Position numbers and translations under genes: made by a program
Notes under the pieces: generated by a model
What the model was told of the DNA's origin: nothing
Seen by the model: only the letters and a program-made list of their open reading frames with translations
The model's database searches: none
In this document: positions 53,920 to 64,000 of the stretch, in pieces
How positions within the stretch are numbered: the first letter of the stretch is position 1
Layout of the letters: the number at the start of each line of letters is the position of its first letter
From: Lunularia cruciata
Lineage: Eukaryota; Streptophyta; Marchantiopsida; Lunulariales; Lunulariaceae
DNA: 64,000 bases
Assembly (NCBI GenBank): GCA_948567375.1
Contig: OX419757.1
Coordinates: 30,628,001 to 30,692,000, forward strand
Direction: 5' to 3'

Positions 53920-54765
53920 ATGAAATTAGAAGCCAAAGTTGAAGTAGACATTGGGTCAAACTAGTATTATTATTGAGATCTAAAGAGGCAAATATGAAGA
54001 GGTGGTTTGTCATTTTGGATCTATAGGTTGCTAAAGTTGTTATAGAATGGTATTTAGTTTGATAACTATCAAGTGCTCTGCCTATTTAATAGAGACATTC
54101 ATAGTGTTGTTGTTGTTGTTGTTGTTGTTGTTTAGTATTGAAATTCTAAAGTTGAGTAAAGTAAAGTATTGTAACTCAGTTGTTGTTTCAGCTTAATTTT
54201 GAGTATCAATCTTGTGAGTGTGTTTGTGAGTGTTGGGAGAAATTCAAAGTGCAAGTCAATGAATTTTTTGGATGTTGGATTCTATAGTGCTGATTCTATT
54301 TTGTGTGTTTGATCTTGAATGGATTGCAATTGAAGCAACTCATTGATAGATCTGTGAAGAATTGTAGTGTTGATAGTATTATGTATTTGTGAGTGCAACT
54401 CTAGATTAATGTGAAGGAATTTTGATTGAGGAATTTGTGCCTTTGATGGAAGGGTGGAACAAAATTCTAAGGCAAAGTTGTTTCATAGTGAAGTATCCTC
54501 TTTGGGAGAATTGAATCATCACAATCGAAGTTGAATTGGAAAGATATTGTTGAATCTTGATTGTGGGTGACATTTTATGATGACAAGATTGTGATTTAGT
54601 GCTTTTTACTCTCTTTTGGGTGTGGTTTCTACCTGAGAGACTAAAGATGAACTCAAGAAGAACTGTTTTGTTATATTTTACTTTGTATTTGACCATTTTT
54701 ATCTCTATGAGAAAGAACTATCACTTGTTGATTACCACAAAAGTGATACTTGTTAGGTTGTCGCA
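53920..54765 (+). mobile_element. old G2-like LTR end
   Basis: It begins with an LCC-type tail (LEAKVEVDIGS near 53930), then a G2 U3/R/U5 region with CTATTTAA at 54081, and ends GGTTGTCGCA at 54765. It is clearly more diverged than G2-C. 53708-53919 upstream shows nothing I recognise. Confidence 0.7.
54105..54133 (+). repeat. (GTT)n microsatellite
   Basis: About nine GTT units just after the TATA-like box of the old G2-like LTR. Other G2 copies have GTTGTTC here, so this is an expansion in place. Confidence 0.85.
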
Positions 54766-56417
54766 ATTTTCACCTAAATATCCACTAGGGGCTTGGATCC
54801 TTTTCACTTTTGGTAGATTGAGACCTACTTCATTGTCTTCACCCTTGATGGGAAGTATCTTTACTTAAACATTTGAATTATGAGAGTGTGTGCTTGTGCA
54901 AGGAGAATTGGGGACTTAGAAGCAAAGTGAAAATGATAAGGAGATCAAAGGGAAAAAAAAGTAGTTGCCTTTAATGCACCAAGGAGGATGAGAATGGTGC
55001 CTGAATTTATAATCACTTAATTAACCGCAACAAGAAGTTAAAGTTCTTGCTATGAAATTGGGAATTGAGTGATCATGTGATGCTACATGAAATTAGGGAT
55101 AATCACAATCCAAGGCTAGTGAATAGAAAGGGACCAAAGAGGATTGGTAGAGAGAGTTGGGGCCTAGAATTTCTATCCCATATGGCATTACTCTAGATAG
55201 TACTTGGACTTGCCCAAACTTGACTATTGAAGCCAAGTTCAAGGCCTCATTCAAAGACAAAAAGACCAAAAATGGTTGGTTTGTTCTAGGTATCAAGATA
55301 ATTTGAGGAGGATCTTGGTAGAATCATCATGAAGTTGTTCAAATCTAAACAAACAACTTACCTGAACAATGGTTAGCCCATCTTCTTTGAATATTTTTAC
55401 CAAGGCAATCTTCTATCAATTGGAAAGCCATGTTCTAGGTGAGGACAAGAAAGATTGTGAGAATAATGAACAAGGAATGCGGAGTGACTTTGGTGCCTTC
55501 CTTTGTCATCCATTTCTACTTAGGGATGGATTTTCTTACCCCAAAAGAGAAAATAAATTACCCTAATAACTTCTCCCCTATATGCATTTTGATGAGCCCA
55601 AAGAACAAGCACTAAGGATATAAAAGTATTTGGAGGTGGACATAAAATTTGCCTACATTGGGAAATACATGAAAGTGAAAGTAGCCTATGATACTTTGGG
55701 CTTTGAGAAGCAAAGGCAATAGGAGATAACCATAAAGCCAATACTCAAGAAATGATATGTGACTCCTTTTGGGCCAAAGACAAAGGCTACCAAGAGGACA
55801 AGGAGTACCCCTATGGAAGAAGAAGAAGAAGAAGTCTAGGAGAAAGGTGGGATTTGACCAAAACTAGATCCTACTCCTATAGCAAATGAGCAATCATTCA
55901 TGAGGATCATGATTTTGTCAAACAAGGATGTAGCTAAGGACTAGGGTGGAGAAGTATAATTGATCCCGGCCCAAACTCCCCTGAAGAATGAACAATTTTT
56001 AGGAAGAAGAACCAACATCCACTCCTAGAAGCTATGATAAAGAAGCCAAGCCTTCTAGACCCAAGAAGAATATGAAAGAGGGTTTGGGGATAATCAAATC
56101 CCCTTTATTCCCGCCCATAAGAGAAGAAAAACTAAGAGAAGAAGGAGTCCTTTATACAAAAGAAGTACTTGAGCTAGAAGATGTGTGCTCTTATTAAGAC
56201 AAGGAAGGAAATTAGGCCAAAGGTGGACTTTGGGCTAAAGAAGACTTGCATGACAAAGGGTTGTTCAAGATAGAGGCACCAACAATGACAAAAAGATGTG
56301 TCTAAACAAAAGGAACCCATTATCTTTGTCAAGATCAAGAAGGAAGAGAGTGGACCTTTGGCTTTGTTCAGAATAGTAAGAGAGGGAAGTTTGAACAAGA
56401 AGGAAGCTAGGTTGGTT
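54766..56417 (+). pseudogene. ancient LCC N-terminal domain homologue
   Basis: Heavily decayed, but the core near 55390-55560 still reads SINWKAMF followed by PSFVIHFYLGMDFLTPKEK. This aligns with PINWARCF and PFAAHFYLGLNLLNSAEW of the G2 copies. An acidic Glu/Asp-rich stretch follows near 55820. I infer the front part of an old G2-type LTR, interrupted at 56418 by G1-E. No intact ORF remains. Confidence 0.55.
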
Positions 56418-56740
56418 TGTAACACCAATGCATGTATACTCTATATGGATATTGAGTTTGGCATTGCAAGTAGTGGAAAAATATTATCTATATGGAGTTT
56501 AGCTAAGCTTCTACATTAGTCATGATAAACTAGACTTAGTCCTAGCTAAGATAAAGATGACCCTATTCTAGAGGAAGGGAAGAGAGTGAGAAGCACTATT
56601 TTATCTTCTAGTGTATTGACTTGGTATTATTCCTATTTATTTGATTTTGAAGAAGGAGTTGAGAACTCTTGGGCCCACAAGCCTTGTGATGCAGATTTTT
56701 CTACAGTCCAAGGATATCCCATGTGAAGCAAGAAGTTTGA

Positions 56741-59088
56741 TAAATGGGTGTGATGGGAGTGGTGGTCTCAATCATGGGAGTTTAAATTTCATGACTTTCC
56801 AAGTCTTGAAGAATGCAAGATATGATTTTCTACTTGGAAAGCTATGGTTGAGAGTAGCTCAAAAAATTAATCAATGGCACAAATGGTACTTGATAATTGA
56901 GCCATCAAATCATTATGTTAAAATTCATATAATCAACTCCAACATTCAGATACACCATCTTTTGTTTCTTGGGAATCAGATTAGAATGAGCTTCAAGTGT
57001 GGACACAAGTATGGAAGAAGAGACCTCATTAGAGGAGGATGATAGATCTAATTCATATGTGCATCTCTTGTGTACTATGGAATTTGAGACTAAGCCAAAG
57101 GTTTTGAAAGACCTTGATATATCACCATAGACACTAGAGAAGATGGAGAGGAGACTATCTACCCTCAAGTATGGTCCAAATGTTACCAAGGAAGAGAAGG
57201 TAAGATTTGAGGAGATTTTTTATAAGTTTATCCAAGTGCTTGCTTTTAGTTACAAGGATCTCAAGGAATGCACCTTAGGGAAGCACCAAATAGAGGTGGA
57301 GTCACATGCAAGACCAGTCCACCAAAAGCAACATTGCATGAGCCCACCAACAGCTTTGGTTGTGAAGTCAAAGATTAATCAGCTCAAGAGATTGAGTTTA
57401 TTTTTGAGGTGGAGAATTCAAAGTGAGTGTCTCCAATTCAATTGTGAAGAATAATGATGGAAAGCTTTGGGTATGTGTGGATTACAAGAAGCTCAATGTT
57501 ACCACAAAGAAGGACTAATACCCCTACTACCTTTTGCCATTCATTTGATGAAATCTTGGAGGAGGTTGTGGCTCATGAGATATATAGTTTTGGAAATGGT
57601 TATAGTGGCTACAACCAAATCAAGATTACACCAGAGCATCAACAACTCACCACATTCACCACACCTTGGAGAACTTACACTTTCATGGTCATGCCTTTTT
57701 GGCTTTGTAGTGCTCTAACCACATTCCAATGGTTCATGAACAAGGTGTTTGAACCCTTCATTGGGAAAATTTGTGAGAGATTTCATTGATGACTTTTGTG
57801 TTTATGGGAGTAGGGAAGAGCACTTTGAGCACTTGATCAAGGTTTTGCAATTCTTGGATGAAGAAAATGCATCACTCAACCCAAAGAAGTGCATCTTTGG
57901 TTATGAAGAAGATTTACTATTTGGGCATATCATTTCCAAGGATGGAATAGTGGTGGATCCTAAAAAGATGAGGAAAATTTCAAAGCTTCCATTCCCTTCA
58001 AGCTTGACAAAGTTACACCAATATTTGGGAATGGTTAGGTACTATAAGAGGTTCATCTTCTCATTTTCCAATAAGGTTTATGAGTTGACCATTTAGAAGA
58101 AGAAGAGTGTAGAGTACATGGTGATTTTGGAGGATAAAGAGGCTCTCATAGCTTTTGAGGAGCTCAAGCAATCCCTTGTTATGGTTCCAATTCTTGCTAA
58201 ATTTGATTGGGGTAAGCCTCTCATTCTTTATATTGATGATTCCAATGTAGCTATAGGATGCACTCTTAGTCAATTAGACAAAGATGGGCATGATCATCCA
58301 ATAGCTTCTTTTGGTAGACATATGGTCTCAATAGAGAAGAATTATTCAATTATGGAAAAGGAACGGTTGGCTCTAATTTTTGGTCTCAAGAAGTTTTGAC
58401 ACTACTTGATTGGAAGGAAGGCCACCATTTCCATGGATCACAAGGCTTTGAAGTCCATCTTCAACAAGCCTAATTTGGAGGAGAGACTAGCAAGGTGGAT
58501 GATACTCTTGTCTAACAGGCCAAGGAAGAAACATGCCAATGCTAATTTGTTATCTAGGCCTATGATCATGATGGAGTTGAGCCAATGAATGATTCTTTTC
58601 CAGATGGGATCCATGCTAGGGAGAGGAAGGCCCTTGTAGTAAGATCTAAACCTTACACAATGGTAGAGAACATTCTTTTCCATCAAGGAGTTGATGGTCT
58701 ACTTCAAAGAGCAGTGGGTAAGGAGGAGTCTATATTACTCATGATGGTTTGGTATGTGAGGATCACTTTGCAAGAAAAGTGACCGCTTTCAAGATTTTAG
58801 ATGCATTGGAGGGAAGTTTTCAAGGATTTTCTTGATTATTGCAAAAATTTTAGTGCTTGTCAAGCTTTTGCTAGGAGGTGTACCTCAATTCCACCTCTTA
58901 GATCAATACCAGTATTAAGATCTTTTGAAAAATGGGGAATTGACTTTTTTAGGTAGGTCTTCTCAATAGAACCCTAGGGAACAATTGATATATAGTGGTA
59001 GTTGATGATTACCTTACCAAGTAGGCTGAAGTTAGACTATTGAGAGATAAGAATAAATATGAAGTTGGTAGATTTCTTTATGAATGCA
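56741..59088 (+). pseudogene. pol remnant of G1-E
   Basis: Plus-strand protease C-terminus (MTFQVLKNARYDFLLGKLWL), RT (VCVDYKKLN, YSGYNQIKI, KVFEPFIGK, FIDDFCVYG near 57785), RNase H (YIDDSNVAIGCTLSQ, MDHKALKSIFNKP), integrase zinc-finger remains (CKNFSACQAF) and the start of the core (KWGIDF). Many frameshifts and stops. It ends where the G2s LTR begins, in the codons FLYE of the integrase core. Confidence 0.88.
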
Positions 59089-60684
59089 TGTGGTACACAC
59101 ATTTTTCATTTTGGACAACTTTTAAAGAAGAAGTGTCTTGCTGAAACCAAAGGGAGAAGAAATGAGTGGAAACTTGTGTTTTGATCAGGTCTGAGGAAGT
59201 TGACTTTGTATTGGAGGAAGAAGGACTTGGATTGGATTAAGACCCGAAGATGCTTACTTCGTGTCAGAGGAAAAAGGAGGTCAGACGCCAAAGGAGGGTT
59301 TTCTTTGCATCGAAATGAAGGATACAAGTCAGGATTAATGCGATGGTCATATCTCAATGACCACAAGTCCAAATCATACATGCCATATTTCATTGGAAGC
59401 GCCTTGTTTAGGGCTTTTCTATTGCTACCAAAGTCTTAGAGTTTGGAGCTCTGAAACAGAAGTTATAAGCATTTGAAGTTTCTGTAGTAGACGTATATAG
59501 TAGTTGAAGATCTTCGGGCTGGTGTCTTTGGGGCTTTGGACTTCAGATTTTGGACTTTGGGTTTACAAGACTTCAGGTCTAAAGACTTTGCTTCAAGACA
59601 AATATGATTCAACAAGAAGTTGTTGGACCTCAAAGTGGAGTGAAGGTGACTTAAGGAGTCTTGCGAGAGGGATTAGAGGAAGTAAGAGTAGGGAAAGAAG
59701 ATATTTAGGATACCCACGACTTCAATTTCAGTTCTGATTGAATATAAAATAGAATTAGAAGATAAATAGTAGTATTGAATGAACCTGAAGTGCATGATTA
59801 GACAGTAAGTGTCTTTGGGTCAGTAACATGAGTGATTAAGGGAAAGTGGGTTACAAATTGAAGGCATAGATAGTGTACCCATGTTTTCAATTTCAATTCT
59901 TGATGAGGACATAGTAGAATTAACAAAGGAATTTATAGTAGTTAGACCCGAAGTAACCGAAGTAGTTAGGAATGCAAGTGTCTTTGGATTTGACATTTGA
60001 CACTTTAGAGAAGAGTGGGTTGAAAGATAACGAGTTAAATAGAATACTTACTAGTGTAATTGCAGATATGAGTGAAGAAGTAGTAGAAATAGTGAAGGAT
60101 TTAGTAGAATCAGATAGACCCGAGGATAGAGTAGTGTGTGAGGTTACTTTAAGATTGGAAGCCAAGGAAGAGGTTGACATTGGATCGGAGTAGTAACAAT
60201 TTTGAGATTTGAAGAGGCAGATATGAAGAGGTGCATTGTCATTTCGGATCTGCAAGTAGAAAAAAATGGTGTAGAATGGTATTTTTGTTAGTCATTGTCA
60301 TGTGCTTTGCCTATTTAAAGGTGACATTTGTAATCATATGTTGTTCAATGCTCATAATTTCTGAGAATAGATAAAGCAAAGTGTTGTGAAGTAGTGCTCA
60401 TCATTTGAGCTTAATTCAGAGTATCAATTTTGTGTCTGTGTTTGTGAGTGTGTAGAGAATTTCAAAGTGCAAGTCAATGTACTTGTTGGATGATGGATTC
60501 TACAACCTTGATCTTCATTCTATGTGTTTGATCTTGAGTGAAGTGCAATCGGAGAAATGCCTTGACAGATTTGAGAGGAATTGTAGTGTTGGTAGTATTC
60601 TACATTTGTGAGTACATTGCAGAGTTGATGTGAGGCAATTTTGATCAAGGAAGTTGTACCTTCAATGGAGGGGTAGAACACAAG
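59089..60684 (+). mobile_element. G2s LTR copy 2, 3' truncated
   Basis: It starts TGTGGTACACACATTTTTCA, as the sense strand of 26674-28560 does. It runs to the GTAGAACACAA stretch, where it joins G1 LTR sequence at CACAAG (60679-60685), a short identity both sequences carry. The LTR end and its duplication (expected ATGCA) are lost. It is inserted in G1-E pol. Confidence 0.82.
59972..60193 (+). pseudogene. LCC tail remnant in G2s copy 2
   Basis: About 73 open codons: QVSLDLTFDTLEKSGL, a Glu/Val-rich segment and the tail EAKEEVDIGSE. It corresponds to 27469-27789. It is at the same position relative to the TATA-like box (60308). Confidence 0.6.
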
Positions 60685-60909
60685 TATATAAGCTAAGGAT
60701 GATGAGTTACTCATCATCCTTTCATTTGCAACCATCTCTCTCCCTCATTGAGTTCTTTAGTTAACAATATCTTGAGTCTTGGAGGTGCTTTGGAGTTCTA
60801 GAATTGGAGGGGTGTGATGGAATTTGGGTTCCTTGCCTTCTTAGTCCATTTTTTGATTCCTTAATAGCCATTGGAGGTTCATCTTGAGTGAGAGGTAGGT
60901 CAACTCATA
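60685..60909 (+). repeat. end of the G1-E 3' LTR
   Basis: GTATATAAGC (TATA region) through GAACCTCCAATGG-type sequence to CTCATA; matches the last third of the G1 LTR with many changes. Confidence 0.8.
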
Positions 60910-61765
60910 GCTTGTGGTAGTGTCACTTTCTCAATTAGTGGTATACAAGGTTAGCTCAACATTGGAATTGAGGAACAACTCCTCCTCATGTATGTGGAGC
61001 ACCAGGAGAAGATCATAGATTAGGTTATGATTATTACCCATCTGCATCAATAAGCACAAGGAGTAGAAATGGAGAGAACAAAGACACAAGATGAATTGGC
61101 AGAAGATCATGCTTAACATTTAAAGATGAGTAAAAAAAGTAACATTTTGGCATAGGAGATGGCCAAGCTCATGGTATAAAAAACAGCCTTAGAGAAGGAG
61201 ATTCAAAAGAAGAGGAAATTTTAGGTAGAAGGTATCCAAGTCCAACAACAAAGAAGCACATCAACAAACTCAGCGTGAGGAGAAAGTGAAGGGTCAAGTG
61301 CAAGAAATTGATGCACTTAAGGGAGAAGTATAAAAATTGAAGGTGGCCCCGTAGTAGTAGAAGTTTTGATCAAAAGGAGCTATGGGTGGCCAATGTACAA
61401 GTAAAGAAGCTCACAAGAAGTATCAAGCAGAAGGAAGAAGAATGCAAGAAAGTTTAGGTAGCCATTTGAGAAGAGATCATGGCTAAGATGGAGGAGAGTT
61501 GGACCAATTCAACTTGGAGAAGACTAAAATTTTACAAGGATGGAGATGGCACAAACCATCTTGAAGAATTCACAAAGGAGGTAATGGAGGCCTCCTTGGA
61601 GAAATTAAAGGTGCATGACTCCAAATCCCAAGTGCATGCTCTCAAAAAGGTGTACATGGACAAGCATCTATAGTAGTTGGCCAATAAGCTACTTGAGCAC
61701 ACCTCAAAGAAATTTGAAGAATCCATGAAGGTGCTATTCAAGGAGATTGCAGAGTATTAGGATCA
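60910..61765 (+). pseudogene. decayed coiled-coil-type sequence, possibly old LCC
   Basis: Glu/Lys/Gln-rich plus-strand frames with many stops, for example QDELAEDHA, EMAKLM and LEKEIQKKRK. A short open stretch at 61479-61673 reads MAKMEESWTNSTWRR and LEKLKVHDSKSQVHALKKV. Composition and position (resuming the G2-type sequence interrupted by G1-E) fit an old LCC coil. No direct motif match to the other copies was found. Confidence 0.4.
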
Positions 61766-61789
61766 TGTAATATTGTTAATTAAGGTTTG

Positions 61790-62040
61790 TGTGAAAACCT
61801 AGTGTAAACATAATAGTAGTATAATTAGTAAGAACAAGTTGTTCCCATGAGGATACATATTGGAAATGCCCAAAAATGAAGATAAAGTATCACAATGTCA
61901 CTAGTTGTTTATTCTTTCCTGTTTAACCTCTTGGGCAAAAACCACTCCCAAAAGAGGGTAGGGATACACTCTATGGCATCCTACATAAAAGAGAAATTAA
62001 CAACCACTCAATTGAAAGATCTAATCTAACAAGCTCTTGA
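61790..62040 (-). mobile_element. fragment of a G2-like LTR end, minus strand
   Basis: GTTGTTCCCATGAGGATACA and the stretch with CTCTTGGGCAAAAACCACTC (plus strand) match the reverse complement of the G2 U5 end (compare 26710-26830). It is strongly diverged. Its limits are unclear. Confidence 0.5.
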
Positions 62041-64000
62041 TAGTGGTGGTATATTTCACATCAAAGGCCTCTTTCTCTTGAAGAGCCTCTTTTACCCCAA
62101 TGACAAGTCCCTTCTCATAGATTTGTTTCATCCTAAAGGTCAAATTTTAGGTCAAAGGTTCTTTAATCCTAACGCCATTGCCTATTGTGTGCATCTCTTC
62201 CCAAAATATGCAATCCCAATGAAATCCAAAATCAACTATCTACTTGGCTTTTCTATTTTTTGATACTCTCAATGCTTTATTGTTCTTATAACCCTTCCTC
62301 ACTTTGACTGCTTGTTCAGAATGTCAAGAGTAACTTCCTTGATTCAATGTGAATTTCCTAAGCAGGTTCTCAAACACATACCTCTATTGCAAGATTCTCA
62401 CCTCTACTCAACTAAGTACTCAATCAAAGATTTAAGTGGAAGTCATTCAACACAAAGGAGATTTGTGAGCTGAAATGATTCGGTTATGAAAGAAGTGGAC
62501 ATTGATTCTATGGATTGCAGCCCATATATATAGTATCCTAACTCTTGATGAAGATGATCAATGGCTAAGAGTGCTAGAAATCTTCTAATTACACGCACTC
62601 TACTTATCACTAATCCTACCTATTGATCTTATCCTAAGCGCAATTAAGAAGTGACTATGCAACCACCACTCATACATGTATCATGTTCAAACATGTATTA
62701 GTAGGTCAAGGAAGTTAAGTATTACTCCAACTAGATACACTAGCAATCTCATCTTTGGTCTCACCAATAATTTAATTGATATTTTATTATGTAATGCACC
62801 TTCACAAGGTGATAATAATTCTTTAGCAAATTTGGAGGTGGAAAAATGGATCCTTTATTCCATGAGTTCAATTTTGAATAATATTTCATGGACTTATGAA
62901 ACTAAAGGAATGTGGTGTTTTTGCAAAATAAGAAAATCATAAACAAAGCAAAAAAAAGTATGATGTGATTAGAAAATAATTTTAAGACTTATTTTCTCAT
63001 TTAATTTGCATGGACCATTCATTTAAATATATTATTTATTAATATATATTTTAAATATATTTTCTGTTTAATTTCAAGTATATAACATATGTGAAATTCT
63101 AATTTTAGTGCATTAATTAATAGTTTTTACTTCTTACAAATTATGAGACTTTTTTATCAATTTTTGTCAAAAATAAATTCCATGTTAAGGTATTTTATTT
63201 TATGCATGGCTCTCATGCTCAAACTTAACTTAACATGAATATGTTTGAAGAAATATTACAATATACATAAAGACCTTATCTTGAAGATTCCAAATTTCCA
63301 TGTTAAATTTTTATTTTTTATTACATATTTGCTCTCCCTCATCACCTAAGCCTAGGTATTCAGCCTAGGTATAGGTAGACCTACCCATATTCCATCTTTA
63401 AATGGCAAACTTACAATAGGTATATGGCAAGTATAGAGACATGAGTTTGCTTGGAAAACCTAGGGATTTTTTAGATAATTTTCTTAGAAGTAGAAATGAG
63501 CAAATGTAGAAGAAAAAAGACATGCCTTTTATTCCTCGGTTTCTTTCTGTTGGTATAATATTGTAAAGTTAAGGTCCTTCACATTACAATAAAATTATTA
63601 AACATTAGTAGATAGGACTATATAAAAAGTAATAAAGATACCATAATATTTGAAGAAAAATAGAAATTTACTTTTTTAAAGTACCCACCTCTATGTTAAT
63701 ACCAGCATGACATCTTTGTGTTTAAACCAAAGATAATCTAGAATTAGTAGTTTGCCACAAAGCAACCAATTATGTTGAGTGGATATTTTTTATTTATAGA
63801 AAAGAATAAGAAAATCATAAATGCACATGAAATACTAGATTAAATTGATTCTACCAACATTTGATTTTGATTCTACTTTCATTATGGTATTTGTCCTTAA
63901 GAAAACTATTAGGACTTAACTTTGAGTATAGATAGTTTTGCACAAATAAGAACTTTCAAATGATAAAAATTAGAACAAAGACTTACAATACAAGTTACTC
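62041..64000. other. AT-rich sequence without recognised features
   Basis: The composition becomes strongly AT-rich after about 62900. Short ORFs (for example 62676-62942, 88 codons) show no motif that I recognise and have no copy elsewhere in the window. There is no LTR, tRNA or tandem repeat signal. It may be the old landing site of the nest or an ancient repeat. Confidence 0.5.

Larger units (their letters stand above)
56418..60909 (+). mobile_element. G1-E: old, internally deleted G1 relative
   Basis: It starts TGTAACACCAATGCATGT at 56418 and ends AACTCATA at 60909, matching the G1 LTR start and end. Flanks are GGTT (56414-56417) and GCTT (60910-60913). LTR sequence (to about 56740) joins directly to pol, so gag, ORF0 and the primer site were deleted. 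Pol is interrupted at 59089 by a G2s LTR, and only the last ~230 bp of the 3' LTR remains. Confidence 0.8.

Noticed and set aside
62676-62942. 88-codon ORF in the AT-rich right end
   Set aside because: No recognised motif, no second copy, and length expected by chance.

Overview
The window is nuclear DNA of a land plant with a large, repeat-rich genome. The evidence is wall-to-wall Ty3/gypsy LTR retrotransposons nested in one another, tRNA-type primer sites and heavy mutational decay. The species cannot be read from the sequence; a gymnosperm, fern or lycophyte would fit. I found no host gene. Family names here are mine. G1 is a ~7.8 kb Ty3/gypsy element with ~0.69 kb LTRs (TGTAAC...CTCACA), a tRNA-Glu-like primer site, a small zinc-knuckle ORF upstream of gag, a gag-protease ORF with a DGGS protease motif, and RT/RNase H/integrase without a visible chromodomain. 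G2 is a ~13.7 kb Ty3/gypsy element with very long LTRs (~3.7-3.8 kb) and a tRNA-Asp-like primer site. G2s is a short-LTR (~1.9 kb) relative of G2. G3 is a decayed element with a 2.2 kb purine-rich tandem-repeat tract.

The outstanding feature is that every full G2 LTR contains a ~860-codon ORF, called LCC here (LTR coiled-coil). Its order is: globular N-terminal domain, basic/acidic linker, long coiled coil, conserved helical block, acidic tail ending in a VDIG motif. Exact 5-bp target-site duplications (TSDs) around three G2/G2s insertions (AAAGT, GTACT, TATAC) prove that the ORF lies inside the LTR. It sits upstream of the putative TATA box, so in U3, and could be expressed only as the last ORF of the genomic RNA, as with MMTV sag or lentiviral nef.

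Layout: 1-6441 holds nested right or left halves of G2 and G1 copies whose partners lie left of the window. 6442-36461 is G1-A (minus), split by the complete G2 element G2-E (7492-31549, TSD AAAGT). G2-E itself carries a solo G1 LTR in its 5' LTR, the full-length G1-B in its gag, and a G2s solo LTR in its 3' LTR. 36462-37109 is the end of the G2 LTR that hosts G1-A. 37110-42238 is G3 debris and unrecognised sequence. 42239-53707 is a diverged G2 solo LTR (G2-C, TSD TATAC) hosting the youngest G1, G1-C (42330-50127). 53708-62040 is older G2-like and G1-like debris. 62041-64000 is AT-rich with nothing recognised.

The two main families insert into each other. Every G1 copy whose flank is visible lies in G2-type DNA, and three sit at nearly the same point 76-91 bp inside the G2 LTR. 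Four G2-type copies lie in G1 pol. Only the G1-C gag-protease ORF (522 codons) is uninterrupted over its full length; all other long ORFs are broken, often by C-to-T or G-to-A changes that make stop codons.
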